A stretch of 64,000 bases of DNA from Dioscorea cayenensis subsp. rotundata (taxonomy: Eukaryota > Streptophyta > Magnoliopsida > Dioscoreales > Dioscoreaceae): the NCBI RefSeq assembly GCF_009730915.1, contig NC_052479.1:2604001-2668000 (forward strand), given 5' to 3'. The position numbers and the translations under genes were made by a program. Shown here one piece after another: positions 1 to 12,521 of the stretch (positions are counted from its first letter, which is position 1; every line of letters begins with the position of its first letter). Under the pieces are notes generated by a model. It made no database searches. It was given only the letters and a program-made list of their open reading frames with translations, and had not been told where the DNA came from.

Positions 1-669
1 CCACTAATTAACTTAAGCCACCCTTGATTATAAATAACAACTCATTATATTCAATAATAGCAAATTTCTATAAAAATAATCTTTTTTTTTCTAAAGCCTA
101 TTCTTGATGTGGTATTTTGCAGTTCTTTTTTGTTTTTATTTTTATAAAAATTTGTAATAATAATAATAATAATATGAAAGTTTGTTGGTATAATTTGAAA
201 TATATATATATGAAAAATTATTTATTAGTCCTTATAACTTTTCAAATAACCCCTGCAGTTCTGATGTTTCAATTTCTTCTGCAGCCCTTCTTTTTTCATT
301 TTACCTATTTTTCAGTCCCTGCATCAGTTTATTTTATTTAAAAATCTAATTTTGCCTCCCTTACAAAATGTACTTCCCGTTTATTAATTATATTTTTTAT
401 TTAATATTGTGTGTTAATGTGTAACAAGACAAGTATTCATTTAAAATGTAACGTTTTTGTTTAATATTTGTTGTTGATGTTTAATATCTTAATTTGTTGT
501 TTACTATTTTGTGTTTCTGTTTAAAATTATTGAAGGACATTTCTGACAAAAGTACTGAAAAATAAGTTATTAGATGGTGTCAGAAAAAAAATGACTTTTT
601 TGAGATATAAAATAGTCCACAAAATTATTTAATTAAGTGACAAAGTTGGAGGAATTATATGAATTTCTC

Positions 670-694
670 ATATATATATATATATATATATATA
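670..694. repeat. (AT)n microsatellite
   Basis: Uninterrupted alternating AT tract of about 25 bases. Confidence 0.9.
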
Positions 695-964
695 ATGCAT
701 CTATATGCTACTACGATACACATGTATGCACAAACATGCATGCAGGTGATCAATCATGGCATTTTTTAAAGTAAATAAATAAATACTTTTACAAATTCTA
801 AACAATCAACTGATTTTTAGATTTTGTAACTAACGGTGGCTCCTAATTCTCTCTCATTAATGATTTTTTTCCTAATTTTGAGATTTTTCTAATGTAATTT
901 TTATATATTTATTATTATTTACTTATTAGATGATTTTTTTTAAGAGGACGATAAGCTTCAATCA

Positions 965-1095
965 GGGGCGTGCACGTGCGTGGAGTGCAACCGCAAGCTC
1001 AATGCCACCCGTGCCCTCACCTTGCGCGGACATATAATTCGATCTCGGGTTTCCTTTGAAACGAGCGCTCTACGCAAGAGACCCGATACCAATTG
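965..1095. other. GC-richer island, unassigned
   Basis: A roughly 130-base segment with several CG dinucleotides sits in otherwise AT-rich DNA. No open frame or known motif was found. It may be a remnant of a mobile element; this is inference from composition only. Confidence 0.3.
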
Positions 1096-1429
1096 ATCAA
1101 AAGGTGGTTTGTCATATTATATGATTTAAATCAAAAAAGAGAAATTATAAAAAACTATGGTTTAAATTTCCTTACTCAATTTATCCATATTTTTCAAAAG
1201 GATTGTGACTATGTCGGGCATGTCCACGTGAACAAAAACATGTAATATATGTCTTTTGGTTCATTTTTTTTTATTTTTAATTTTAATTTTTCACTTGGTT
1301 ACTCTTTCTGATAAAAAATATATTTATTATTTCTCTATTGTAATGATATTCAGGTCAAATTGATGGACCGAATTGGTAATTCTAATGATATGGATGTGAA
1401 GTTAGCATCCATATCAACATACACGTTAT

Positions 1430-1456
<27 letters not shown>
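1430..1456. repeat. (AT)n microsatellite
   Basis: Alternating AT tract of about 27 bases. Confidence 0.9.
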
Positions 1457-1460
<4 letters not shown>

Positions 1461-2210
1461 GATAAAATCAATATTAAATCAGAATAAATAAATATATCAC
1501 ATAAGTAGCATGTGAGAAACAAGATAAAGCTTGGACAATATAATTGAAAGCAGCTCCACCAGTGTATTTCCAAATGATATGAATGATATGAAAGAGACTA
1601 CTTAATTTCATTTGAGATATTTTTAGTGGCATTACTCATATAACTTACATTTAAACGTTATTTGATATTTCATATTTTAAAAACTTCATTCATGGTAAAT
1701 AAAACGATTCTTAAGCTAACAATAACTTAACACATATACTTAAACTAGTAATCCACAACTTAGTAAGAAAAGACAGTTCATAAGCTTAATCTTTTCATTA
1801 AATATTCTTTTTCCTTATAATTAAAAAAAATTCAAATGATTTAAACCCAGATATATAGTCCTAATTCCTGATAACACTTCCTTTTCTCGATTAAGGTGGT
1901 TTATATTAAGCATTGACTAGTACTTTTAATCAAACTATGTCTTTTATTTTTTATTTATTTTTCTTTTAAATTTGTGGGTCAACAAACTTAATTAAGATCC
2001 CCACATATTTGGTTAGCCAATAACGTCCATTGATTGATTGATTGTTCATGCTTTGTTGGATGTAGTCTAACAGATAAGATATGGTGATAGACTTGGAATT
2101 CAAGTCAATTTATCACGTGCAACACTCACGTTATTTTTAAATCGTATTTTTGAAATAATTAATTTTTTTTTTGAGGTAAAATAATTAATTATTAGTATTT
2201 ATTTATGAAT

Positions 2211-2400
2211 GGAGGTTGAAACTATTATTTCTCTCACATGACCTACTTCTAACTAGTACTTATGTCCATATATGTACAAACAATACAAGGAACAATACTG
2301 TAGCTAGAAAAGGATTAGAACCCTCACCCTCATTTTTGCAATCTGTTATATTTTTAGGTTATCCAATAATTAACATGGTTGGTTTTTTCATAAGCACACA
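2211..2400 (+). repeat. Dispersed repeat, copy 1
   Basis: Shares an ordered series of words with 3604-3786: gaaactatt followed by tttctc, an aaaggatt block followed by ctcaccctc, a tatatttttgtg-like stretch and ggttatccaata. The aaaggatt(a/c)(a/g)aac part resembles a tRNA-type B box, so a degraded SINE is possible but not shown. Confidence 0.45.
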
Positions 2401-3603
2401 TAATGCATGTATAAAAAAAATTCTCTTTCATATTTACTTCTAAGAAGTTATATCTATACACATATATTGAATCCATAAAAAATCCAGTATAATCAACTTG
2501 TATGCAAAGAAGAGTGCAAGAAACCAATTTGAAACTAGCTTTCATTCCAAAGCATGATTTGTATTAAACTAAATTTGCTCCTAGTAAGATAGTCATCCCT
2601 ACCTTGTCACTTTAATCTCAGAAGATACAAAACGAAGAACCTTACCAAGATTTAACATACTGTGAATTCTTATAAAAAAATGAGCGATGACTTTGACAAA
2701 TTAAGATTTTCGATTAGTCCGGAGGTTTCTTTGCCCCTCGCAGGGATGGATAAGGCGATTGCCATTATTTATAGACTTTAACCCTGGAAAATCTATTCAT
2801 AACCCAAATGAAACTTGGGTTTAGAATTTAGTGTTTAGGTTTTAGGGTGTTAATCCCCTTCTAATAATTAATAGATGCAATATTTTTAATATGCTTTATG
2901 TATGAATCTATAATTACTTTATATTATTATTTTTTTAAGTTTATACATATTCATAAAATAAATTTGCATAAAAATCTTGATGTTTTGTAAATTGAGGATA
3001 TACAAATTCATTTATAAATTATAATTTATTCTCTGAGATCAAATAAAAAGAACAATTTGATGGGAAAAAAATTAAAGAGTAATTTGCAAAATAAAGACTC
3101 AAAATTATGATTAAATATTAATTAATCTTTTATATTTTTCTTCCCCTTGTGACAACAAATTAAATGTAAAATAGTTTGAAGATGATATGGATTTTACTAT
3201 TGGAATAATTAAAATAATAACTCCGGCTTTTATTTTACTATTTTTATTTTTCAAAACAATTGATAAATGGCCAAAGATTATAACATGTAATATTAAAAAA
3301 TGCACAAATAATAATAGAGATGCTACCATTAAAATTTATCTGTTTATAATATCAAATATTATATTATTTAAAGGTGTATTCTGCTATCAGCCTATCACAA
3401 TATGTGAAAAGACATCTTTCTTGTACTATCTCTATAGTTTTGCTAGATGTTTTTTTTTTCTCATTCTTTGTATTTTTTATTTTTTATTTTTTTATGAATA
3501 GGTGATAAGTACCCCTTATTTAAGAGATTGTCAGAGAGACAAATAGATATGAAGGTATAGCAGTGATTTACTGACTTCTAAAAAAAATCTCATGCTAATT
3601 TTA

Positions 3604-3786
3604 GAGGGGTGAAACTATTGTTTCTCCCACGGGGATTCACACCCGAATCATAAATAATACTGATGAATAATATCGATCTAGGTGTACTATGTACTACCGG
3701 GGAAAGGATTCAAACGCTCACCCTCCCCTCTATATTTTTGTGTCATACTATTGGGCTATCCAATAGTTGACATCATTCCTTGTACT
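3604..3786 (+). repeat. Dispersed repeat, copy 2
   Basis: Second, diverged copy of the repeat at 2211-2400, in the same orientation, with the same block order (gaaactattgtttctc, ggaaaggattcaaacgctc, gggctatccaatagtt). Function unknown; SINE-like origin is a guess. Confidence 0.45.
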
Positions 3787-4185
3787 TGGTTCTTATTTCT
3801 TCTCTAATATATTTTGTATGGTACCACTGTTTAAAAAAAAAAAGAAATCCTTTCGATAAACCATGAGTTGATCCAAGAATTTTGTCACACTTGTAATGTA
3901 TTCTTTCCTCTAAATATTTTATAATAACCCAAAATGAGCCTTATATTTTACATACATTTATTCCCTTCAAAGATAAGATTAACATCTAACATCAAAATGA
4001 GCCTCATATTTTACATAAATTTATGTGGAAAAATCATTTTGAAAAGAGGAGACTCCAACCTTAAAATCTTGACAACACGTGCTCATATTATAAGCAAAGA
4101 GAATGTAATGCATTATATATTAATTCTGATCAATAACCACCTTAATTAGTATTACATACTTACATGCATGCTTGATTGAAATAGA

Positions 4186-5290
4186 TCAAAAGAGGAAACC
4201 ATCCCCAACAAATGAATTAAACTCATGAGATGATCTAATCCCTTCTTCCATCATCCAAGCACTCTCATTCTCCTCATAATTATAAAATAAATCACAAGAA
4301 GGTGAGAATATTTTTGGTATGTTATCACTACTCACTTGGTCCATAGCACTATCATCAACAGGCAGTGCTTGTGCAGTAACAGTAGTCTCTTCTGAAGAGT
4401 TATTATAACATTGAAACTGATCAGAGGTTGAAGATGATGTTTGCTCTTGTTGTTTGTTCATCATGAAAGAGTTTGATTCTATAATTGGAACCAAAGTGTG
4501 TGTTGGAGTTGAAGAATCCATTATGAATTCCAATTGGTTGATCTCTGCTACGTTGCAGGTGTGTTGCATTCCATAAGTTACCATAAAGTTTGGAGGCTCA
4601 CAGTGATCTTTTTGTTGGACTGTCTTTGTTGCTTTGCATGCTCCATCTATGCATTTGTAGTATGTTCTACATCATGACAACAAGTTTAAACTCACAGGTT
4701 TAATTAATACACAGTACTCAAAACATCAAGCTATATAATTTTAAAACTTCAAACCTTTGAAACATGGAGTTCTTGATCTTCTTTTGTCCATATTTTTTCC
4801 ATTGGTACCCATCAAAGAATGGCTTAGATGTAACAGTTGTAATTGCATCCTTACGCTTCCTGCAATCAAATTTCAAATCATGAATTCATATCATTGATAA
4901 ACCACACATACATATGCAAATATATGCATATATATATATATATATATACCTTTTGTAGTGATGACCACTGAGATTATAATTAAGATCACATCTATCTTGA
5001 TGAAACTTGTTCATGTGCTCTGGAGGAAGATGATGACAAGAAGATTGAAGAATAGAGAGAGAGAGTGAGAGTGAATTGAAAGTGTCTTGGAAGAGGTTGT
5101 TGGCTAGATTGAGTTGATTGGATTCTGGTAAATATGGAAGGAGAAGAGTTTGAAGCTGGGCCAAAAGCTTGAGTCCTTTGGATAACTCCTTCATTGCAGC
5201 AGAAGTGATCAGCTCTTGGTGAGAAGAAGAAGAAGAAGAAGAAGAAGTAGAAGAAGAAGGAGAAGAAAGAGATGCAGACACTTTATCCAT
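4186..5290 (-). CDS. WRKY-like transcription factor, variant heptapeptide WKKYGQK
   Basis: Predicted nuclear DNA-binding regulator of the WRKY family, group III-like. Three exons: 5290-4950, 4859-4755 and 4666-4186, with GT-AG introns, both in phase 2, giving about 308 residues. Exon 2 encodes DGYQWKKYGQKKIKNS (residues about 130-145), so the usual WRKYGQK reads WKKYGQK. Exon 3 opens with TYYKC and supplies C154, C159, H184 and C186: a C-X4-C-X24-H-X-C finger. The H-X-C end is typical of group III, but that group normally has C-X7-C. The N-terminal part has a serine run and a leucine-rich segment (MKELSKGLKLLAQLQ), as in group III proteins; the C-terminus is acidic and Q/S-rich. The longer open frame begins with TTG after a stop, so the ATG at 5290 was chosen; a TATA box 77 bases upstream fits. 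Related to the split gene at 41679-48147. DNA binding to W-boxes may be altered by the variant motif. Confidence 0.85.
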
Positions 5291-5365
5291 TGAATCAGCT
5301 TTCTTGATTTTTTGAGGTGTTGAAACTCCCAACTTTTTGGTGCTCAACTTTCAGATTTTGGAGAT

Positions 5366-5374
5366 CTTATATAA
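5366..5374 (-). promoter_or_regulatory. Putative TATA box of the WRKY-like gene
   Basis: On the minus strand the sequence reads TATATAAG. It lies about 77 bases before the ATG at 5290, which would put transcription start near 5340 and leave a 5' UTR of roughly 50 bases. It supports the choice of that ATG over the upstream TTG. Confidence 0.5.
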
Positions 5375-5393
5375 GTCTTTTTTGTTGATCAAT

Positions 5394-5421
5394 GAGAGCG
5401 AGAGAGAGAGAGAGAGAGAGA
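5394..5421. repeat. (GA)n tract upstream of the WRKY-like gene
   Basis: GA dinucleotide run; read as CT on the gene's strand, just upstream of the putative TATA box. Such CT tracts are common in plant core promoters; a role here is inference. Confidence 0.8.
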
Positions 5422-5952
5422 TCATTTTTGAAAATAGTTTAAAAAAAATGTAAAAAATTAGTGTAAGAAAACAATTAACAAAGCACACAGTGAGAATAAT
5501 AGGAACCACAAAAATAACAAAGAACGTGTAGTTTGTGTTTTGGTGTAAAATTAATTGTAGATAATTAATGTTAAGTTTGAATGTTCATATTTGGTGTTGT
5601 TCACAATTTTTTAATAAAAAGTGCTATAAACCACTTAATTTATTAACGAAAGAAACTGGAAAATAAAGATGTCGGTAAAATAATGTGCCAGTAACAAAAA
5701 GAGAGAAAAGAATGGCTTATCCTCACCGTAGATTTAGAGAAATAGCGAGATGTAAAAAGTTAGTGTTAGCGTGACTTGCTCCTTATTTTAATTTGAAGAT
5801 TTATGGTTTTGAAAATAATTTATAATTTTTTAAAAAAAAATAACTTTTAATTTCAGCTTTAATTTGACTCATCTAACATAATCTTTTTTTTTTTATTGTG
5901 GTAGAATATACAAGTTTTTTTTAATTAAAATAAGGATGATTTTGAGTTACTT
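5422..5952. other. Intergenic, up to the assembly gap
   Basis: AT-rich sequence upstream of the WRKY-like gene. Nothing else recognised. Confidence 0.6.
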
Positions 5953-6952
5953 NNNNNNNNNNNNNNNNNNNNNNNNNNNNNNNNNNNNNNNNNNNNNNNN
6001 NNNNNNNNNNNNNNNNNNNNNNNNNNNNNNNNNNNNNNNNNNNNNNNNNNNNNNNNNNNNNNNNNNNNNNNNNNNNNNNNNNNNNNNNNNNNNNNNNNNN
6101 NNNNNNNNNNNNNNNNNNNNNNNNNNNNNNNNNNNNNNNNNNNNNNNNNNNNNNNNNNNNNNNNNNNNNNNNNNNNNNNNNNNNNNNNNNNNNNNNNNNN
6201 NNNNNNNNNNNNNNNNNNNNNNNNNNNNNNNNNNNNNNNNNNNNNNNNNNNNNNNNNNNNNNNNNNNNNNNNNNNNNNNNNNNNNNNNNNNNNNNNNNNN
6301 NNNNNNNNNNNNNNNNNNNNNNNNNNNNNNNNNNNNNNNNNNNNNNNNNNNNNNNNNNNNNNNNNNNNNNNNNNNNNNNNNNNNNNNNNNNNNNNNNNNN
6401 NNNNNNNNNNNNNNNNNNNNNNNNNNNNNNNNNNNNNNNNNNNNNNNNNNNNNNNNNNNNNNNNNNNNNNNNNNNNNNNNNNNNNNNNNNNNNNNNNNNN
6501 NNNNNNNNNNNNNNNNNNNNNNNNNNNNNNNNNNNNNNNNNNNNNNNNNNNNNNNNNNNNNNNNNNNNNNNNNNNNNNNNNNNNNNNNNNNNNNNNNNNN
6601 NNNNNNNNNNNNNNNNNNNNNNNNNNNNNNNNNNNNNNNNNNNNNNNNNNNNNNNNNNNNNNNNNNNNNNNNNNNNNNNNNNNNNNNNNNNNNNNNNNNN
6701 NNNNNNNNNNNNNNNNNNNNNNNNNNNNNNNNNNNNNNNNNNNNNNNNNNNNNNNNNNNNNNNNNNNNNNNNNNNNNNNNNNNNNNNNNNNNNNNNNNNN
6801 NNNNNNNNNNNNNNNNNNNNNNNNNNNNNNNNNNNNNNNNNNNNNNNNNNNNNNNNNNNNNNNNNNNNNNNNNNNNNNNNNNNNNNNNNNNNNNNNNNNN
6901 NNNNNNNNNNNNNNNNNNNNNNNNNNNNNNNNNNNNNNNNNNNNNNNNNNNN
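5953..6952. other. Assembly gap (1000 N)
   Basis: Exactly 1000 undetermined bases, which looks like a default gap length, so the true distance is unknown. Open frames drawn across it are artefacts. Confidence 0.99.
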
Positions 6953-7688
6953 CACGAAGATTCTTATTTTGATACCCATCACTGACTCCAAATATTAAGA
7001 AACCATCAGTACAAATAAACTATATTATTATTTTATTATTTTACTAAATAAATGACTATTATTTTGGGAGACCATAACTAACTGCTTTTTATTTTATTTA
7101 GAAAGGAGGAATTTTTATTTTTAAAAATAATTTTTGAATTTAAACTGTTAAAAAGTCACAATTTATCTCCATAATAAAATCCAACATTAGCTTTTATCTA
7201 GTTAATCAAATTCCTAATAAATTCAAAAAGCGGAATTGCCATTATAAAACAATATATAAAATTTTATTACTAACAAAAATGTAACAAAAACTATGGGCTG
7301 TTATTAGTATAATTGTTAAATTCTAAAATATATAATGAATAAATAAAAAGAAGAGAAAACTATGAGGCATTGAAAATTCATACATGTCCTTGTTTTGGTT
7401 CACATGGACATGAATGACATCAAACTCCCTCTCATTTTCAACCATAAATTAAAAATTTCGGCACATGAGACACAATTCAGGCATGAAATTTAAATAATAC
7501 ATTTCTATTAAATAATAAAGTTTCACTTTCTTTTAATCTTCAAATGAACCAATGATTAATTTATCTGCATTTTTATTCTGCAGAAATAAAACATCAAAGT
7601 CTCAATGAAAATATCATCATCATCATCATCATTATCATCACTAATCTCTCATTGTTCTTCTGAGATTTGTAAGAGTTTCGATGGATAA
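6953..7688. other. AT-rich intergenic region
   Basis: No gene seen. A short ATC trinucleotide run near 7613-7637 lies just downstream (3') of the PPR pseudogene. Confidence 0.6.
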
Positions 7689-10250
7689 TTAATCCAAGTG
7701 AAGACGATGAATCACTGGAATAAAACACTTGAACATTGTTGTTGATCTCAATCCAACTGCAACCTGGAATTTTCTTTGTTCCTTTTTGTCTTCAATTGCA
7801 TCCTTAATTTGGCTGCTCTGTCTAATCAATCCCATTTCATTGAAGAAATTCAACAACTGGAGTATAACTCCCACTCTCTTCGGCTGTAGTTTTATTAGAT
7901 GATCAGCTGCCAATTGACCGATCACTTTATTACGATGAATTCTGCAAGCACTTAACAAGCATAAGTAAACACTTTCATTCGTTCAATCGGCATTTGATTT
8001 ATGAATTGGTAGGCTTCAGACAACCATCCAGCACGGCTGAACAGATCGACCATGTTCACATAGTGTTCCATTCTAGGAACAATGCTGTGATCTCTGAGCA
8101 TACCGTCGAAAATTTTCATGCCTTGCTCGACTAACCCTGAATGGCTGCATGATGAGATTAATGAGAGGAAAGTAGTGTCGTCGGGAGATACTTTGTACCT
8201 CTTCATCTCTTCAAACAACTCTCGAATGCTACTAAACAATGTCCATGAGATCCATACCCCGCAATCACTGTATTCCAAGCTGCTAAATTTTTAAATGTCA
8301 TTCGATCAAAGACTCTTCGAGCGTATCTCAAACAACCACATTTCATATACATGTCAAGAAGTGTATTTTCGACGAGAGCATCAGTTAGAACTTGATTTCT
8401 TACTTGATATCCATGAATCATCTTGCCTTTGGCCAATGCTGCCAAAGAGGAAACTGAAGCAAGAGAACTAGTTATTGAGATCGAGTCCGGGGTCAATCCC
8501 AGCTGAGATATTTTGGCTAGAACTTTGATGGAATCATCAACCATGCCATTCCTTCCATAACATGAGATCATAGAATTATAAACCACCAAATTCTTGTAAG
8601 CCATGTCACTGAGTACACATTCTGCTGATTTTGGCATGCCAAATTTGGCATACATGTCTATCAAACCACTTCCGACAAAAACATCAGCAGCAGTGCTGTT
8701 CTTGATGGTGAGTCCATGAAACTGATATCCGAGTTGCAGACATCCTAAGCTAGAACTAGCAGAGAGTGCACTTGCAATAACTGCTGAATCCGGCTTCAAT
8801 CCCTTGGCCATCAATTGATGAAATAAACTCAAAGCATTATCGAATTTCTTGTTTTGACAAAAGCCTGAAATCATGGCGCCCCAAGCAACGATATCATGAT
8901 CCTCATGTGAACTAAATAAAGCATCTGCAGCTTCGATGTCCCCATTTTTCAGGTACATTGTCATCAAAGAGCTCTGCACAATCATGCTCGTCAACACTGG
9001 CCTTTTAACCAACTCCCCGTGAATTGTCTTGCCAAGATCCTTCTAGACAAAACACTCCATGTCGAAAAGTAAATTCAACAATGTGATGCTATCCAGTCTC
9101 ACACCTAAGAATCTCATCTGTTTATAGACATCCAACGCCTCATGAATGCAGGAATTCTGAAGGTACGCAGAGATCATCGAATTCCAGAGCTCTGTCTCAT
9201 TGCTTTTTCACACCATGAAAAACCTTGCTAAGCATCATAAACTGATCCAAATTCCGCATACATTGTCAAAAGAGACGTACCAAACATAAGGATCAAATTC
9301 ATGGCCCTTTTTATCACACAACAATGAACTCCTTGCCCAAAACTCACAACCTTCCCAGCTGAACAAGCCGACAAAACACTAGTAAAAGTTGAAGCCTGCA
9401 TCACACAGCCTTTGTTCATCATGAGCACAAACAACTCCAAACTTGTCTCTGACAATCCATTGTAGCAAAATCCCCTGATCATTGCATTCCACAGCAACAC
9501 ATTCTTTTCCATGGCACGATCAAACACTTTGTATGCTTCCTTAACTAGACCCAACTTTGAGTATGCATCAATCAAAAGCTGTCTCAAGGATTTGCTCACC
9601 ATCAAAAGCATTTCTGAATACGAAGGCATGAATCACCTTTGCTACACCGTAGATCCAACACTCAAGCCACTGCAAGCACCAAGAAGAATACAAAGAGAGA
9701 ACGCGACTCAGGCTTAAAAACCCAACCACTGCATCCGAGACAACAAAGCCAATCCATCATGCAAGCGGCAGTGATGAAAGAAACCAGAAAGCATGGTATT
9801 CCACACAGCAACATCTCTTTGAGGCAATTGATCAAACACCTTGCCAGCACAATCAAAAAGAGCCACATTTAACATACAGATTGATGAGAGAGCTTGTAAT
9901 ATGGCAATCAAACTGGAGACCGAATTCAAGGATTCTAGCATGAAGCTTTTTGCCATTGTTCAAATCCAAATTAGCAGCAATGTCTTTGAGGATAGATGGT
10001 AGGGTGAATCTAGTGATCCTGTGAACTGGAACACTTGAGAACATCACACAAAAAAGGAATTGGATGGTGTTTCAGGCTCAGGATCATACACACTTGGACT
10101 TGAACATGATTTGTTAAATTCATCTGAGGGAAAACATGCAGAACAACACCAGATTGAACTAACTGACCTCCGTCTGTCTTACTGAATAGGACAAGAATGA
10201 AAAATACGAGAGTGGATAGGGATTGGTAATAAGAATAAAAGGTACAAATC
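7689..10250 (-). pseudogene. PPR protein pseudogene (PLS/E type, similar to At2g40720)
   Basis: Remains of a pentatricopeptide-repeat gene of the P-L-S class, whose members usually act on organelle RNA. Repeat motifs appear in order in at least four shifting frames: N-terminal part about 10047-9714, middle 9629-9228, a long clean block 9012-8203, then 8278-7952 and an E-like motif (SACRIHRNKVIGQLAADH) at 7958-7750. Typical words include SSLINLYVKCG, VWNTMLSGFF, NAMIRGFC, LIDMYAKFG and MEHYVNMVDLFSRAGW. Lesions seen: an in-frame TAG near 9041, frame changes near 8225 and 7955, and more between 9630 and 9720. The order and wording resemble Arabidopsis At2g40720 from memory, which I cannot verify by search. 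Intact PPR genes of this class are usually intronless, as this appears to be. It cannot give a full protein as assembled; assembly error is unlikely to explain so many breaks. Confidence 0.85.
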
Positions 10251-10252
10251 AT

Positions 10253-10870
10253 AGGAATGAAGATAATATTTCGATCGAACTCGAGGGTTTAATAAAAAAA
10301 GTGTTTATCATTTAAAAAATTACTTTTTATATCTTTTAACGAAACGAATGTATATTATATACCATAGTTAATCATATTTAAGGATAATTAATTTTTTAAT
10401 TTATAAAATAATTTAAACAAAATTATTCATTTTAATTATTATAATTAAATATTTTAAATAAAATCTAATTTAATTATTATATGTTTTATTATAATTATTA
10501 AAGTAATTAATCTATTTAATTATTATCCAATTTAATTTTTATAATTAAATATTTAATTAAATAATATATTTTAACTATAATTTTATGAAAAATTAAAAAT
10601 GAACAAAAATTTCTACTTTCTTAAAAATTTTTGAAGTATATTTTTAATTATGGGATTTAATTATGATTAATAAATGTTTAAATATTTTTTTATTTAATTA
10701 TGATAATTAAATATTTTTAATGACATAAATTAATTTAATCAAGAAGTGATTTAATTATAGGATGTATTTAATTAAAAGAATGATTTAATTATAACATATA
10801 TGGGATGTATTATAGAAATAATTTTTATGTATGTATTAAGGGTATAATGGTAATTAAAAGAGTAAAGAGA
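10253..10870. other. AT-rich intergenic region
   Basis: Very AT-rich, with many short repeats of the ttaattat/ataatt type. No gene. Confidence 0.6.
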
Positions 10871-10875
10871 GGAAT

Positions 10876-11025
10876 GCTCATGCCCTCCCAAATCGGGGGC
10901 ATGAGCAATATGGTTTTTAGGGATGAAGTCCCCCTCAATCCCATCCCTCATCTCCTATTGGTGCATACCCAAAACATGGGTATGCATCAGAATGGGAGTG
11001 ATCCCCATACCTTGGGGATCACTCC
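10876..11025. repeat. Cluster of three hairpins
   Basis: Three inverted repeats follow each other. Hairpin 1 (10876-10906) pairs GCTCATGCCC with GGGCATGAGC. Hairpin 2 (10962-10986) pairs TGCATACCC with GGGTATGCA. Hairpin 3 (10994-11025) pairs GGGAGTGATCCCCA with TGGGGATCACTCCC around a 4-5 base loop. Their origin is unknown; a mobile-element end is possible. Confidence 0.75.
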
Positions 11026-11029
11026 CTCA

Positions 11030-11640
11030 ATCCAAACGGAGGCGAATGTATGCAAAAAGCTGGCCACTAAAAAAACCTGGCCTAACGACGAAAGCACGCC
11101 CACCACTTATACGCATCACGCGAGAGTCCGGCCTAATAACCGACGCGTACTCAAAGAAGTTTCATTATACGTGTTCGCGATATGAATCTGAGTTTAAATG
11201 GTGGACACGCCAAATGAAGACAACTCAAAGAACTCTATGCTAAGTCAGCAGAAACTTAAAGAGATTGATAGCTGGACCAATCAAAAGTCAAGAACCGGTT
11301 AAAAGTAGTTAAAGCAGTTAAGTTGTTAGTTACTTAAATGCAATAAAAACAAGTTGGTGTTCTTGTGAATATTTTTTTTTTTTTCCTTGCTTATTGAGTT
11401 GTGAATGGAATGCTCTTTTATAGAATGAAATGGGAAACAAGTATGGAAAAGAGATGGTTTCAATAAACAACTTCTACGGTTCGGAATGAATCATGTAATA
11501 CATAACATTAAAAAAAATGTCATTTAAGTATTTGTATGTAATTGTATAATAATAATAAAAACCTCGGGTATACTTTCATTCTAAAAATTCCACCCAAAAT
11601 AGGAATTATATTAGCTAAAAGCTTATTTAGATATCTACTT
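11030..11640. other. Intergenic, unassigned
   Basis: Mixed composition with a few CG-containing words near 11050-11180. No recognisable coding sequence. Confidence 0.5.
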
Positions 11641-12521
11641 AAGTGACCAATTGGCACGCAGCATGTGGTTGCTTTGCTCAAGGTTGTTTTTAGTCTCACC
11701 TCTAGCCCAGGTCAGAGTAGCACTAGACTTGCTGAGGGCATGAGGGAGAGGTGGGGCGCCCCTTGTCGCCGCGAACCCCGCCCACCCTCCTTTCACCCTC
11801 TCTTCTCTCCACCCCAAAGGCCGCCCTCTCTCTCCTTTATACTACTCTACGCATCTCTCTCCCTCTTCCCTCCTCCTTCCTCCCTTTACTTCTCTTGTTT
11901 CCCTCCTTTCTCTTTACTACTCCTTTTACTTCTCTTTCTGCTCCTCCCTTCCCCTTTACTCTTTTTTTATTATTTAGGTTTTTAAATTTAGTTTATTTTT
12001 AGTCTCTATTTTTTAGAGTTTTTTTACTTTTTATTTTTTTCATTTTCTCTATAGTTTCCTCCTCCTCTCCCCTTTTAGTACGTAGGTAAAAAATTTTTTT
12101 AAAAATATCTCTTTCTCTCTATTTCTTTTCTTTTAGATTTTTAAATATAAATTTTTTTATATATATTTTATACTTATCTTCTTAAACATAATAATTTTTA
12201 AAAAATATTTAAAACTTATTATTTAATCTATTGATAATTTATAAATTACTCTATGTGGTATATATTTTTTTATTTCAAAAATCTATGTTTTAGTTTTTTT
12301 AGTTTTTATAAATTAGTTTACACAAAAATATAAAAATTATATTTTTAACTAAGTTTTTTTGTAAAATTTTTATTGTTAGGCTTGATTTTTTTATAAATTA
12401 AACTACAAAACAAATTAACACATAAATAAATTTTTAAAACAAAAATTTATAAATATTTTATTAATTATTCTTTTTATTATAATTCGCCCCCCCTACCCTA
12501 GAATTTCTGGCTCCGCCCCTG
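11640..12521 (-). mobile_element. Transposon remnant with CAGGGGCGGAGCCAG end
   Basis: On the minus strand the segment begins at 12521 with CAGGGGCGGAGCCAG, a word I associate with ends of repetitive plant elements. It is followed leftward by AT-rich DNA and a long pyrimidine-rich (CT) tract about 11770-12110. The left limit and the family are not established; no transposase is seen and no target duplication was found. Confidence 0.35.

Larger units (their letters stand above)
1..4185. other. AT-rich intergenic region
   Basis: No convincing gene is seen on either strand. Short open frames are low complexity and lack homology that I recognise. The stretch holds AT microsatellites, a small GC-richer island and two copies of a dispersed repeat, each listed separately. 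Confidence 0.7.

Noticed and set aside
2300..3740. tRNA genes at the B-box-like words in the two dispersed repeats
   Set aside because: No cloverleaf could be folded and no A box at the right distance.
4886..5347. Longer N-terminus for the WRKY-like gene starting at 5347
   Set aside because: The first codon is TTG, directly after an in-frame stop; the ATG at 5290 fits the TATA position.
5921..6991. Long open frames on both strands across 5921-6991
   Set aside because: They consist of the 1000-N gap; only a few codons at each edge are real bases.
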